Notes under the pieces: generated by a model
What the model was told of the DNA's origin: nothing
The model's database searches: none
The model's input: the letters and a program-made list of their open reading frames with translations, nothing else
Shown: piece after piece, positions 47,500-58,059 of the stretch
Position numbering within the stretch: the first letter of the stretch is position 1
Layout: every line of letters begins with the position of its first letter
Program-made: the position numbers and the translations under genes
NCBI GenBank assembly: GCA_938015435.1
Contig: CALLPN010000016.1
Location: 62,001-126,000, forward strand
Length of the DNA stretch: 64,000 nt
DNA from: an uncultured Saprospiraceae bacterium
Lineage (GTDB): Bacteria > Bacteroidota > Bacteroidia > Chitinophagales > Saprospiraceae
Direction: 5' to 3'

Positions 47500-48066
47500 A
47501 TGACTATAAAGGCAATACTCTCGGTTACACTTATTTTATTCTCCGTAATTGACATCATAGGTAGCTTACCTATAATAATCAACATGAAAAAGGAAGGTAT
47601 AAAGATACAGTCCGGTCTAGCAACTATGGCTGCTGCAATTATCATGGTCGCTTTCTTATTTTTCGGAGCAGGTATTTTAAGTTTATTTCATATTGAAGTT
47701 TCTTCATTTGCATTGGCAGGAGCCCTTGTTATATTTTTCATTGGGCTTGAAATGATCCTAGGGATTCGATTTTTTAGAGACAGTCACGATGAAGGCGGAT
47801 CAGGAAGTATTGTACCTATCGCTTTCCCTCTATTGGCAGGCGCGGGTACTTTGACTACGATTATTTCTTTAAAGTCTGAGTATGACAACTTCAGCATCTT
47901 GGCTGGTATTTTGATCAATCTGATCATTGTATTTATAATCTTAAAGTCTTCCGGCTGGTTATCGACCAAAATGTCTGATCAAGTAATTTCTACTTTGAGA
48001 AAAGTATTTGGTATCTTATTGATAGCAATTGCGATACAAATGTTTAAGCAAAACATCATGCTTTAA
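47500..48066 (+). CDS. MarC/UPF0056 family integral membrane protein
   Basis: 188 residues from ATG at 47500; the 25-residue extension in the track is not hydrophobic and does not fit the family. Six membrane helices; 'VIDIIGSLPIIINMKKEG', 'ALVIFFIGLEMILGIRFF' and 'IAFPLLAGAGTLTTIISL' are the MarC signature segments. Inner membrane; true function of the family is uncertain despite early drug-resistance naming. Divergent from an Lrp/AsnC regulator. Confidence 0.92.
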   Translation: MTIKAILSVTLILFSVIDIIGSLPIIINMKKEGIKIQSGLATMAAAIIMVAFLFFGAGILSLFHIEVSSFALAGALVIFFIGLEMILGIRFFRDSHDEGGSGSIVPIAFPLLAGAGTLTTIISLKSEYDNFSILAGILINLIIVFIILKSSGWLSTKMSDQVISTLRKVFGILLIAIAIQMFKQNIML

Positions 48067-48102
48067 AAAATTACATTAACAAATAATGATAGCGCTCACA
48101 TG

Positions 48103-48131
48103 AAGAGGTTTCGAAAGGAACCTCTTTTTTT
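48103..48131 (+). terminator. Intrinsic terminator of the MarC-family gene
   Basis: AAGAGGTTTC-gaaa-GGAACCTCTT stem followed by TTTTT, 37 bp after the stop. Confidence 0.88.
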
Positions 48132-48401
48132 ATGGGATCACATCTCATTGTTGGAGAGCAAACTATATTTAAGCATGATATCCAACCCAAAAAAGAAGCA
48201 ACTTGCGGTAGTGACGCTTGCCAGGCTTTACTGCATATTCCTAAAATTGAAAATCTAATTCTACGGAGGCAAACTCACTTCAATGATTGAGTTTCAAGTT
48301 AACATTATTGTTACCTCAAGCTAAAAATGAATATACTCCCCAACTTTAGGACTTGACCCAAGATGAAGGCCCAATTAGTGTGTATTGGCTAGAAATACCA
48401 C

Positions 48402-48435
48402 AAAAAAAATGAGGCTGCTTAAAAAGCAGCCTCAT
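48402..48435 (-). terminator. Intrinsic terminator of the 3191-aa gene
   Basis: Perfect 12-bp stem ATGAGGCTGCTT/AAGCAGCCTCAT with a 3-nt loop and T8 on the minus strand, 49 bp after the stop. The remaining 270 bp up to the MarC terminator holds nothing I can support. Confidence 0.92.
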
Positions 48436-48483
48436 AAAAACTCGCTAACCTAAAAGGTTAACTGTTTAAAATAATATCTCTGA

Positions 48484-51400
48484 TTAGTCTAAGACAATCA
48501 TCTTCTTAGTCTCACTGAAGTTTCCTGACTCTAATGTATAGTAAAGTACTCCTACTATGTTTAAGTCGCTCTTAGCAAGGCTAATTGTATTCATTCCTGC
48601 TTCGTACTCGCCGTTTACAGTTCTGATTAATTTCCCTGCTACATCTCTTACCGTTAATGTTGCTTTTCCAGCTTTCGCTAGATTGAAAGTAATAGAAGTC
48701 AATTGCTTGAATGGGTTAGGTTCGTTCTGCATCAATTGGTTAGCTAATACTACTCCATTTCCACCTCTGATTCCTAACTCAACATTAAGTATTTCTAAGC
48801 TTGATCCAACGTATACTTCTGGAGTAATTACTCTGTCTGTTACATTGATCATTTCACTGATGTTACCATCTCTAGTAGCCGTTGCTGTGATCAAGAATAA
48901 ATCATCACTGGTAGATACTGCAGTGTTAGAGTTCCATGACATTGTGATCACATTGTCACTGATTACTCCTACGTTGCTCGCTCCTACTGCGATTGACTTT
49001 CCTTGTACATCTTTAAATGTAAGTCCGTTGAACTCGATTGTCATCTGTAGTCCAGATACCGCTTTAAAGTCTTCACTGCTCACAGCTATCTCTACCTGCT
49101 CACCTGCTTCTACTGCTCTATCTGATACTTCTAATAACATTGTCGCTCCACTTCTTACTTCTGTCGTTGCTCCTGATACATTTAGAGTAGCTGTTGCATT
49201 TACATCTCCTATTTTCACTGCTACAAAGTTCTCATCTTCATTGTCTGTAGATAGATTAGAGATTGCTCTAGTCTCGTCTAAAGGCCAAGGTGAAGTTATA
49301 TCTGCAAATACTTGCCCTGCATCTATAAATCTCCATGAAGTATTACTAGTGAACTCTTCTTGTACTCCTAAGATTAGTTTTCTTAGCTCTACTACATCTA
49401 TACTACTTACGTTACTATCTCCATTAATATCTGCAGCAATCACTTTGTAAGGACTATCTAATTCTGCAAATGCTAGGATATGTCTCTGGATCAATACTAA
49501 ATCTAACGTGCTTACTCCATTAGTATGATTATCATTCTTGCTTACTGCAATCTCATAATCGATACCATTTGGATTAGAATCGAAAGCAAACTCTCCAGAT
49601 GTATTTGTCATTTGACTTCTTGGATATTCTGGAAGTGCAGCTTCAACTATTACATCTGCTAATTCAACTCCAGTACCAAGTTCTGTTGCTGTAATTCCTG
49701 CGATTCTTGATCCTGCTCCTCCTGTATCATCATTATCTATTACTGATAATGTTACTGTACAGAAATCAACATTTCCTTTCTCATCCCAAACATAGATGTT
49801 TACAGGAGTTACTCCAGCTGTACCAAATGACATCGCACTAGATCTTAGATCTGCATCATAGCTACTGTCATCTTCTGGTGCAGTACTGCTAAATGTAAAT
49901 CTTAAGTTCTCCTGCTCTGTACAGTTGTCAAATGCTCCAAGATCGAAATCTATCGCCCATAACTCTACTGGCTGTGAATCTTCCATCAATGCTGTACTTA
50001 ATGAAACACAGTATGGCGTTGGTGCTTTCTTGTCTACTACCATAAATGTAGTTGTACATGACGCTACGTTTCCACATCCGTCTGTTACTTTCCACGTTAC
50101 TATGTGATTGTTCATACTTGATCCGATTGCTTCTGTTACTGTAACTGATGCATCTTCTCCACTCATCGTTGGAGCTAAGTATCTATCTGGAATTCCGTTG
50201 CCGTTTGTATCATTGTTGATATTAGAATCGTTAGTCGGTAAGAATGAGCTATACTCATAATCTACTTCTCCATCTCCCCATGTATCAACAAATACTTGCC
50301 ACTTCAACCAGTCACTTGCACAGTCTCCTGCGTCAGATGCACTGTTAGTAAGTACTGTACTTAATCTCTCACAGATATCTCCGTTTCCGTTCGCATCATT
50401 GTTATCGTTTACAGCAAACATTAGTGGCGCACAGTTGTCTATAACTGGTGCATCTCTGTCAGTAATCTTGATAGTCTGTGATCCGAAATACAATCCATCT
50501 GTTCCGTTTGTTTCGTCATATACACACCAGTCGATTACTGTAAATCTTCTTAAAATCTTGAAACAGGCATCACTTGGTGCTCCTGTAGACTGATCTACTT
50601 CAAAGAAGAATGTATCTACCTCTTCAGTATAACCGATGAAGTCACATGCGCCTGCTGTCCATGTCGGTGAATCATATGTGATATCATCAGTACATGTGAT
50701 CTGACCTGTTGGTGATGTAGGTAAGTTCCTTGGGAATCTGATTCCTGCTGGATCAAATGCTGGGTAAGGATTCTCAATGTCTATACGTTGGTTACGTGTA
50801 ATGGCCGGGCTTGAACCTTCTACCGTATATGTTGCGATTACAAATCCTATTCCACATGCATTTAATTGTGGTGTAAACGATACGCTTACTGACTCACTTC
50901 CACATAATGCTAAGGTCACTGGATTTCCTATCAAGTTGGTATCTGTATAGTCCATATCACAGGCCAATGTTACATCTGGTGGTGCTACTAAACTTGCTAT
51001 TGCTTTTCCTTCTACTCGCACAGTTACCCATGTTTCGTTGAAGTTATCGTATTCGCCAGCATCTTGTACTCCATCTCCATTTGTATCTACCCAATCTCCA
51101 AAGATTCCGTTCATGTTACCATCATCGAATACTCTCATTCTTACTGGTACTAATCCAAATTCGATTCCTGTTACTGGATCTACATCTGTGATATCTGCAC
51201 AACAGAACTTTACATACTCACCATTATCTGGATCGTAGTCTGGTCTAGTTGGATTTGAACTTCCTGCATCTGGGAAGTCACTGTTAGTCGCATAAGTACT
51301 GTTTCCTGTGTAATCACATGCTACTGAATTTTCTTCTCTTCTGATTTCAATCTTCACATCGCTACAGCCATCATATGATCCATCATCTACTGATGTGTTA

Positions 51401-54400
51401 TACAACTTCGCAAATCCTTGTGCATTGCCATTTTCATCCAATTGTCCATTTGTCGTTAAGTTCAATACTATAAACTCACTCGCTACTGGTACTGGTGGTG
51501 TAGTGTCAAATACATTTACCGTAAGTTCTACACTTGTTGTATTTCCACAGCAATCTGATGCTGTATATGTAAATACTACTAATCCTTTAGCTGCATTGAA
51601 TACCATCCAATTTGATGTTGTATTACTTGCTGTATTAGGCGCTAGCAATGTGGTTCCGGCTGGGCCACTTACTGTGTAAGTAACTACCTCTGAACATACA
51701 TCATGTAATATCGTCGGTGCTGGTAAGCTAAATTCTCCTTGACAACTCCAAGGGTTTACGCTGACACCAAAGTCATTCGCTAATTCCATTGTTGGCGCTT
51801 CGTCATCTACTGACTTGATCACCTGTACAAATGTGAATGGTGCAGTTTCTGGATTACACCAATCTAGAATTGTCCATGTTCTTATTACTTTCACATTATT
51901 ACTTCCACATGCAGCTCCACATGCAGGGATCTCTTGATCACTAAACGTAGTGAAGAAACCACACATGTTGTTATCTACTGCTTGTAAGTGTGTATTACCG
52001 TCACATCCTAATGATGGATATGTGATATAACCAAAGCCAGTTCCTTCATTGTTTTCTATAACTGATAAACTACAATTAGGTCCTAGTGGAATATCGTTAG
52101 TAGGTGTAATATCTGTATCTGGGAATCCATCTCCGTCCGTATCTACTTTGTTGTCAAAGAATGCTTCGATCTCTTCTGGACTTGTTCCTGTTCCACATGG
52201 TAATGAAACCGTCACTGGTGGAGTTACAAAATCACTGAATTGTGCTGCGAATAATTGATATTCTGCAACGCAACTTGTCAGTACTTGTCCTCCATCTCCT
52301 ATGATACTAAATGTTCTTGTGATTACTTTACTTCCACAGATCGCTCCATCTGTAACTACATCTGTAATCGATGTTGGAAGGTTTCCATTACAATTATCCA
52401 TTGCTACTGCTGATGGTACTGGCATATCTCCTGAGAGTATTGCTGCTTCATCAAAACACTTAAACAAACACTCTATAGGAGCATCTACTAATTGTGCATC
52501 TGTATCAAGCTCTACTATATAATCTCCGAAATCTCCTGGGCCAAATGTCGTTACTACTAAGACGTACTGAACACCAGTCTCTAGCATCACATCAAATTGA
52601 CTCAATACTCCTGTTCCTCCATCATCGTTATTGATTACCATATTTGCACATGGCATCGTTGGGTCAAAACTATTTTCATAAATAGCCATAAATGAATCTC
52701 CCATAAATGTCACTACCTCAAAATCACTATCTGCACCTGTAACAACAAGGAATTCATGCGTACTATATGATACACCTATTCCTACTGCTGATGGATTACA
52801 TGCACCTGGTTGTCCAAATGGTCTTGTCCATGTTGGACTATCTGCATCGATTGTTCCTGTAAATGGAAGGTCGATCATTGTCAAAGATCCTGGAGGACAA
52901 TCTGAACAAACTAATGTTGGTGCCAATTTGTCTTCTACAGTTACCGTACTCCAACAGCTATTTCCTGAAATTGGATCCGTAATCGTAACTGAGTATGTTC
53001 CTGGTGATACGATCGTCTGTCCTACAACGCCACTGATGCTTACATCATAATCCGCGTAACAAGCATAACCTCCTCCTTCGAGGATTTGATCCGCTCCGAT
53101 AAATGCTTCACAGTTTTGATCCAGCGAAATATTTAATCCGCCATTACAAGCTAAATCTGAACTCGTTGGTGTAAATCCTACAACTACGACATCGAATGAA
53201 CACATCGTTACATTTCCTGAAGCATCTGTAATTTGGAATGTATTGGTTGTCGTACCCGGCTCAAATACTGAACCTGATGGTAAACCAGCTGTCTGTGTAA
53301 TGATATTACCATCAGCATCTGGAACCAAACTACAGTTGTCTCCTGCTATAACTTCATAATGAACGTTCTGCTCACAGTCGCCTGCTTCTAGATTTACAGT
53401 AGTCGTTCCTGGACATGTTAAGCTAGGTGCTTCATCATCCATTAATGTTACTGTAGCATCACACATAGACATGTTACCCGCTGCATCAGTTACGATAAGA
53501 GTAACTACTATGTTAGTAGATGTTTGACCGTCAATCAAATCATCACAAGTGAAATCTGCTTGTGACACAGTTAATGTGATATCCTCTGTCGTTCCATCGC
53601 AATTATCTGAACTTCCATTATCAATAAGGAATTCTGTTGCAGATACTACAAGGACTTCTTCTATTGGTGCAAACCTCCATGCTATACCAGCAGAGTAAGA
53701 TGCATTACCTTGATTATCAAATGTCTCCATTCCAACAATCACATTATTATTAGGCGCAGTTCTCAGTGGTCTTACTGACCCACCAGTTCCACCATTAGAT
53801 CCTACTATAAATCCAACGGTTGTATTTGGTGTATTACTTCCTGCTATTACTTGTGACATTGGTGCTGAGAATAGAGTAATTCTATCTATTGCACATCCGA
53901 TTCTTGATTGTGCCGCTACCAACACATCATCTCCTGTAGTCGCTATCGGCCCTAATGCCGTTACTGTATTAGCTGTTCCATTAGAACATGATACCATACT
54001 TGTAGTTCCAAGAGTACCTGTAGGTAATAATTGTCTACATATGATATTAAACTCACCCACTAGTCCACCAAAATCAGTAGATTCTAATCCTTCTATACCT
54101 GTCGCAACAAACCCAGCTGGGCAGTCACAGATAGTAGCTGCTGTAGCCACTGGTCCACAAACAGGTGATATAATATCTGAAGCCAATTGACTTGTCGCTC
54201 CTAATTCTAATCCAGCAACCATTGTACTTGTTCCACCTGTTATAGTTGCTTCGCCATTCTCATCTAAAGAAAGAGTAACGTCTTGGCAATTAGCTGTTGG
54301 CCCTTGTGAATCTTCTACGGTTACAGTAAAACTACATTCAGCTGTATTTCCTGCCTCATCTGTCACTACAAATGTATTCATTGTAGTTCCTTCTGGGAAC

Positions 54401-57400
54401 ATCGCTCCTGAAGCTAAACCTGCAGTTTGCATTGGATCACCATCAACCATACAGTTATCATCTGACATGATTACATAATCAAATGTAGCTGCACAAATTC
54501 CTGCATCAGTATCAATAGTCATATCATCAGGACATGTGATCGTTGGATTTTCATTATCCTCTACTTCCACAAGTATTGAACATACTGACTGGTTTCCATT
54601 AACGTCTGTAGCAGTGTAAGTTACTATTGTTTGTCCAACTGGATAAGTACCACTTGCATCGCCTGTACCATTGAAATCATCTGTAAATGTATCCAACAAG
54701 CAATTATCAGTTGCTACAGGATTTACAATCACTACATCTGCATCGCACTCTCCTGCAGTTGCAGGGAAAGTCATTGGGTTTATTCTTCTCAATGAAGCAT
54801 TGTCCCATATGATAGCACCCGCTTCTCCATTAAAGTTTAAGAAAATAATTACAGCTCTTACAGTTACTGCATTAGCTGGAACTTCTATACAACCTCCTAC
54901 ATTAGTCCAAACATCAGCTACTGCTGGAACAGTTTGATTAAAATCTCCTAACACAGTTCCGAAAGGACCATTAATAATACCGCCTGCAGCATCATAAAAT
55001 TCTACTTTAACTTCGCCTCTAATAGCTGTACCAACAATATCGTCACCAGACAAAGTAATTGCTTGAGCATCCATACAAAGCCATTCTCCTGCTGTAACAG
55101 CTATATCTTGCTGAACTCCAGTAACACTTCCAAACATTTTAACAGTCATGTTACCTGGTAAAGCATCTTCAAAGTTATCTCCAAATTCGTCCCAATCTGC
55201 AAAATCTGCTGGTGCAGGGAAAGCACTTGGTGCATCTATATCTGCAAAACTGCCATTCATTAATAGTTCATCCGAACTTGCACATGTCAAATCAGGTGCT
55301 ATATCATCTCCTGGACAAGGAGGGCAAACAGGACAAGGTCCTCCAATTAGAGAATCACTGCTAGAATTAGCGTCAGAAATGGTTATTGAATAAGTGGCTG
55401 CATTATCAGCAGGAACATAACCTATCAAGGTTGTACCTGTGATCGCTGCAGTTGCAGTGGCAGGTGTATATAAAACACCCGCAGCATCATATAATCCTGC
55501 AATCGCTGTTACCATATATGGTGCAACTCCAGGAGTTATTGTTATCGTTTCTTGAGCGAATGTAACGGCACCCACTGTTATTTGCGCATCACAATTACAA
55601 GGATCGCTGATTTCTATAGTAACTGCATCAGCTACCGCGCAACTCATAGTTGAGAAGAATATATTATCTAAGTAAATATCTACTGGCGTAGTACTTCCTG
55701 GTCCATTTGCAGCAAATTTCATTTGGAACACTGCATCCCAAGTCATACCTACAAAATCAGCAATGGGTAAAGATATTGTCGTCCATGTTCCTGAAGTAAA
55801 TGGTACATCTACTAAGAATTCCGGAACTCCTGTTCCCATATTGATTGGACTTACTTGTATTGTAGTATTCGCTGGATCAGCAGCAGTCCATATATCAAAG
55901 TTTAAGAATGCCATTCCTGACAAATCAGTCGTAACCAATTCTGTTCCTTGATAATTAAAGTTTGGATATGCTAACACAGGATTTCCTGTTCCTGGATCAT
56001 ACGCTGCATCCACTTGTCCAAATCCTGACTGTCCCCAGTTTGGATCATAGTTAGTAGCAATACTAGGTGCATAAAAATCTCCATATACAGAAACCACATC
56101 TCCCGCAGCACACGTAGGATCTGGTGCATTATCAGTCGGCGCTGTAGCTAATACTGAACAGTCATTAGTAGAGAAGAATATATTATCTAAATAAATGTCT
56201 ACTGGTATAATACTTCCTGGACCATTCGCTGCAAACTTCATCTGGAAGACTGCATCCCATGTCATCCCTGCAAAAGCACTAATAGGTAAAGATACCGATG
56301 TCCATACTCCTGACGCATAAGGTACAGAAACTAAAACCTCTGCAGCTCCAGTTCCCATGTTGATTGGACTCACTTGTATATCAGTAGTCGCTGGATCAGC
56401 AGCAGTCCATATATCAAAATTTAAAAACAGCATCGATGACAAATCCGTCGTAACTAATTCTGTTCCTTGGTAATTAAAATTTGGATATGCTAACACAGGA
56501 TTTCCTGTTCCTGGATCATATGCTGGGTTCACTAGTAAGTGTCCTGACTGTCCCCAGTTAGGATCATAGTTAGTTGCTATTGGTGAAGGATAAAAATCTC
56601 CATATACTGATACTACATCCGCAGCAGCACATGTAGGTTCTGGTGCATTGTCCACAGGAGCCGTAAGCGCCACTACTGCACAAGTTGTAGTTGAGAAGAA
56701 TATGTTGTCAAGGTAAATATCTATTGGTGTAGCACTACCTGGGCCATTCGCTGCAAACTTCATCTGGAAGACTGCATCCCATGTCATACCTACAAAATCA
56801 GCTATTGGTAAAGAAACTGTTGTCCACGCTCCTGTTGTAAATGGTACATCCACTAAGAATTCCGGTACTCCTGTTCCCATATTGATTGGACTTACTTGTA
56901 TTGTTGAAGTCGCTGGATCTGCTGCAGTCCATATATCAAAGTTTAAGAATGCCATTCCTGACAAATCAGTCGTAACCAATTCTGTTCCTTGATAATTAAA
57001 GTTTGGATATGCTAACACAGGATTTCCTGTTCCTGGATCATATGCTGGGTTCACTAGTAAGTGTCCTGACTGTCCCCAGTTAGGATCATAGTTAGTTGCT
57101 ATTGGTGAAGGATAAAAATCTCCATATACTGGCACTACATCCGCAGCAGCACATGTAGGTTCTGGTGCATTATCCGTAGGTGCAGTAGCAGGAGGATCTC
57201 CTGGACAAGCACCGCCTGGTATAAACGTCTGTACTGTAGATGTTGACAAACCACCCGCAAATGCAAACTTGATCGCTACATTGAAAGGGTTAGTAACATT
57301 AGCAGCTAAATATGTAATCGTAAAAGATTGACCTCCTGTTGAAGCCATCTGTAGTTCTGCAAAATTTGGATTCATTGTTTGTGCAAATGCAACAAGACCT

Positions 57401-58059
57401 ACTTGAGGATCTAACAATTCCACATTGATAGTTACATCACCATCTGCATTTGTTATAAATTCATAATCGAATCCATTTACAAAAGGGGTACCATCTGCAG
57501 TATCTGTTATATTACCTGTACAAGTAACGATTCCGCCCGTATCTTCTAAACAGTCATTAACTGCAAAATTTAACACCGGTGACGTAGACAACCCACCTGC
57601 AAATGCAAATTTGATAGCTACATTAAATGGGTCAGTAACATTCGCCGCTAAATATGTTATAGTGAACGATTGACCACCAGTAGAAGTCATTTGCATCTCT
57701 GCAAAATTTGGGTTCATGGTTTGCGCAAAAGCAACTAAACCTACTTGAGCGTCTAATAATTCAACATTGATAGTGATGTCACCATCTGCGTTCGTAATAA
57801 ATTCATAATCGAATCCATTTACAAAAGGTGTACCGTCGGCAGTATCAGTAATATTACCCGTACATGGTGTTTGAGCTGAAAGTACAGCTGGACTGAACAT
57901 TCCTAAGACCATAATCAGCATCATTGCTGCCGGCCTAAACCAAGAAGAAAATTTTGATTTTACTTTCTGCTTTTTACTTAGGTTGCTGTCATTTGGGGAT
58001 AAAGACATCAATCCATTAAGTTCTGCTTCTGCACTAGAGTGCATAATTTGCGTTAACAT
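48484..58059 (-). CDS. Giant T9SS surface protein with HYR, dockerin and cohesin-like modules
   Basis: 3191 residues. A 40-residue hydrophilic extension precedes the signal peptide ('AAMMLIMVLGMFSPAVLSAQ', ~44-63). Then: two ~114-residue repeats from 'CTGNITDTADG' (~65-290); three ~176-residue carbohydrate-binding-like repeats with 'YDPGTGNPVLAYPNFNYQG' and 'YLDNIFFST' (~293-813); a CBM-like unit ('MDAQAITLSGDDIVG'); several HYR modules ('TFVVTDEAGNTAECSFTV'); the calcium-loop unit; one 'DWCVYD' module; dockerin-like helices 'VSTLDLVLIQRHI' and 'VSSIDVVELRKLILG' (~2825-2910); a cohesin-like domain; and a type A sorting domain ('NEPNPFKQLTSITFNL'). The C-terminal half is highly similar to the product of 1-5712. 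Likely a surface or matrix adhesin; carbohydrate binding is plausible but unproven. It has its own strong terminator. Confidence 0.93.
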   Translation of the reverse strand: MLTQIMHSSAEAELNGLMSLSPNDSNLSKKQKVKSKFSSWFRPAAMMLIMVLGMFSPAVLSAQTPCTGNITDTADGTPFVNGFDYEFITNADGDITINVELLDAQVGLVAFAQTMNPNFAEMQMTSTGGQSFTITYLAANVTDPFNVAIKFAFAGGLSTSPVLNFAVNDCLEDTGGIVTCTGNITDTADGTPFVNGFDYEFITNADGDVTINVELLDPQVGLVAFAQTMNPNFAELQMASTGGQSFTITYLAANVTNPFNVAIKFAFAGGLSTSTVQTFIPGGACPGDPPATAPTDNAPEPTCAAADVVPVYGDFYPSPIATNYDPNWGQSGHLLVNPAYDPGTGNPVLAYPNFNYQGTELVTTDLSGMAFLNFDIWTAADPATSTIQVSPINMGTGVPEFLVDVPFTTGAWTTVSLPIADFVGMTWDAVFQMKFAANGPGSATPIDIYLDNIFFSTTTCAVVALTAPVDNAPEPTCAAADVVSVYGDFYPSPIATNYDPNWGQSGHLLVNPAYDPGTGNPVLAYPNFNYQGTELVTTDLSSMLFLNFDIWTAADPATTDIQVSPINMGTGAAEVLVSVPYASGVWTSVSLPISAFAGMTWDAVFQMKFAANGPGSIIPVDIYLDNIFFSTNDCSVLATAPTDNAPDPTCAAGDVVSVYGDFYAPSIATNYDPNWGQSGFGQVDAAYDPGTGNPVLAYPNFNYQGTELVTTDLSGMAFLNFDIWTAADPANTTIQVSPINMGTGVPEFLVDVPFTSGTWTTISLPIADFVGMTWDAVFQMKFAANGPGSTTPVDIYLDNIFFSTMSCAVADAVTIEISDPCNCDAQITVGAVTFAQETITITPGVAPYMVTAIAGLYDAAGVLYTPATATAAITGTTLIGYVPADNAATYSITISDANSSSDSLIGGPCPVCPPCPGDDIAPDLTCASSDELLMNGSFADIDAPSAFPAPADFADWDEFGDNFEDALPGNMTVKMFGSVTGVQQDIAVTAGEWLCMDAQAITLSGDDIVGTAIRGEVKVEFYDAAGGIINGPFGTVLGDFNQTVPAVADVWTNVGGCIEVPANAVTVRAVIIFLNFNGEAGAIIWDNASLRRINPMTFPATAGECDADVVIVNPVATDNCLLDTFTDDFNGTGDASGTYPVGQTIVTYTATDVNGNQSVCSILVEVEDNENPTITCPDDMTIDTDAGICAATFDYVIMSDDNCMVDGDPMQTAGLASGAMFPEGTTMNTFVVTDEAGNTAECSFTVTVEDSQGPTANCQDVTLSLDENGEATITGGTSTMVAGLELGATSQLASDIISPVCGPVATAATICDCPAGFVATGIEGLESTDFGGLVGEFNIICRQLLPTGTLGTTSMVSCSNGTANTVTALGPIATTGDDVLVAAQSRIGCAIDRITLFSAPMSQVIAGSNTPNTTVGFIVGSNGGTGGSVRPLRTAPNNNVIVGMETFDNQGNASYSAGIAWRFAPIEEVLVVSATEFLIDNGSSDNCDGTTEDITLTVSQADFTCDDLIDGQTSTNIVVTLIVTDAAGNMSMCDATVTLMDDEAPSLTCPGTTTVNLEAGDCEQNVHYEVIAGDNCSLVPDADGNIITQTAGLPSGSVFEPGTTTNTFQITDASGNVTMCSFDVVVVGFTPTSSDLACNGGLNISLDQNCEAFIGADQILEGGGYACYADYDVSISGVVGQTIVSPGTYSVTITDPISGNSCWSTVTVEDKLAPTLVCSDCPPGSLTMIDLPFTGTIDADSPTWTRPFGQPGACNPSAVGIGVSYSTHEFLVVTGADSDFEVVTFMGDSFMAIYENSFDPTMPCANMVINNDDGGTGVLSQFDVMLETGVQYVLVVTTFGPGDFGDYIVELDTDAQLVDAPIECLFKCFDEAAILSGDMPVPSAVAMDNCNGNLPTSITDVVTDGAICGSKVITRTFSIIGDGGQVLTSCVAEYQLFAAQFSDFVTPPVTVSLPCGTGTSPEEIEAFFDNKVDTDGDGFPDTDITPTNDIPLGPNCSLSVIENNEGTGFGYITYPSLGCDGNTHLQAVDNNMCGFFTTFSDQEIPACGAACGSNNVKVIRTWTILDWCNPETAPFTFVQVIKSVDDEAPTMELANDFGVSVNPWSCQGEFSLPAPTILHDVCSEVVTYTVSGPAGTTLLAPNTASNTTSNWMVFNAAKGLVVFTYTASDCCGNTTSVELTVNVFDTTPPVPVASEFIVLNLTTNGQLDENGNAQGFAKLYNTSVDDGSYDGCSDVKIEIRREENSVACDYTGNSTYATNSDFPDAGSSNPTRPDYDPDNGEYVKFCCADITDVDPVTGIEFGLVPVRMRVFDDGNMNGIFGDWVDTNGDGVQDAGEYDNFNETWVTVRVEGKAIASLVAPPDVTLACDMDYTDTNLIGNPVTLALCGSESVSVSFTPQLNACGIGFVIATYTVEGSSPAITRNQRIDIENPYPAFDPAGIRFPRNLPTSPTGQITCTDDITYDSPTWTAGACDFIGYTEEVDTFFFEVDQSTGAPSDACFKILRRFTVIDWCVYDETNGTDGLYFGSQTIKITDRDAPVIDNCAPLMFAVNDNNDANGNGDICERLSTVLTNSASDAGDCASDWLKWQVFVDTWGDGEVDYEYSSFLPTNDSNINNDTNGNGIPDRYLAPTMSGEDASVTVTEAIGSSMNNHIVTWKVTDGCGNVASCTTTFMVVDKKAPTPYCVSLSTALMEDSQPVELWAIDFDLGAFDNCTEQENLRFTFSSTAPEDDSSYDADLRSSAMSFGTAGVTPVNIYVWDEKGNVDFCTVTLSVIDNDDTGGAGSRIAGITATELGTGVELADVIVEAALPEYPRSQMTNTSGEFAFDSNPNGIDYEIAVSKNDNHTNGVSTLDLVLIQRHILAFAELDSPYKVIAADINGDSNVSSIDVVELRKLILGVQEEFTSNTSWRFIDAGQVFADITSPWPLDETRAISNLSTDNEDENFVAVKIGDVNATATLNVSGATTEVRSGATMLLEVSDRAVEAGEQVEIAVSSEDFKAVSGLQMTIEFNGLTFKDVQGKSIAVGASNVGVISDNVITMSWNSNTAVSTSDDLFLITATATRDGNISEMINVTDRVITPEVYVGSSLEILNVELGIRGGNGVVLANQLMQNEPNPFKQLTSITFNLAKAGKATLTVRDVAGKLIRTVNGEYEAGMNTISLAKSDLNIVGVLYYTLESGNFSETKKMIVLD
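55620..57190. repeat. Three tandem ~530-bp intragenic repeats
   Basis: The three carbohydrate-binding-like repeats of the 3191-aa protein are near identical in DNA over long stretches, for example GGATTTCCTGTTCCTGGATC and its ~150-bp surroundings, which indicates recent duplication. Confidence 0.85.
57190..57870. repeat. Two tandem ~342-bp intragenic repeats
   Basis: The two 'CTGNITDTADG' units near the N-terminus of the 3191-aa protein differ mainly at synonymous positions. Confidence 0.8.

Noticed and set aside
48557-55951. Plus-strand ORFs, including the 297-aa one at 48557
   Set aside because: Shadows of the 3191-aa gene; low-complexity Ser/Thr/Ile-rich translations with no domain features.
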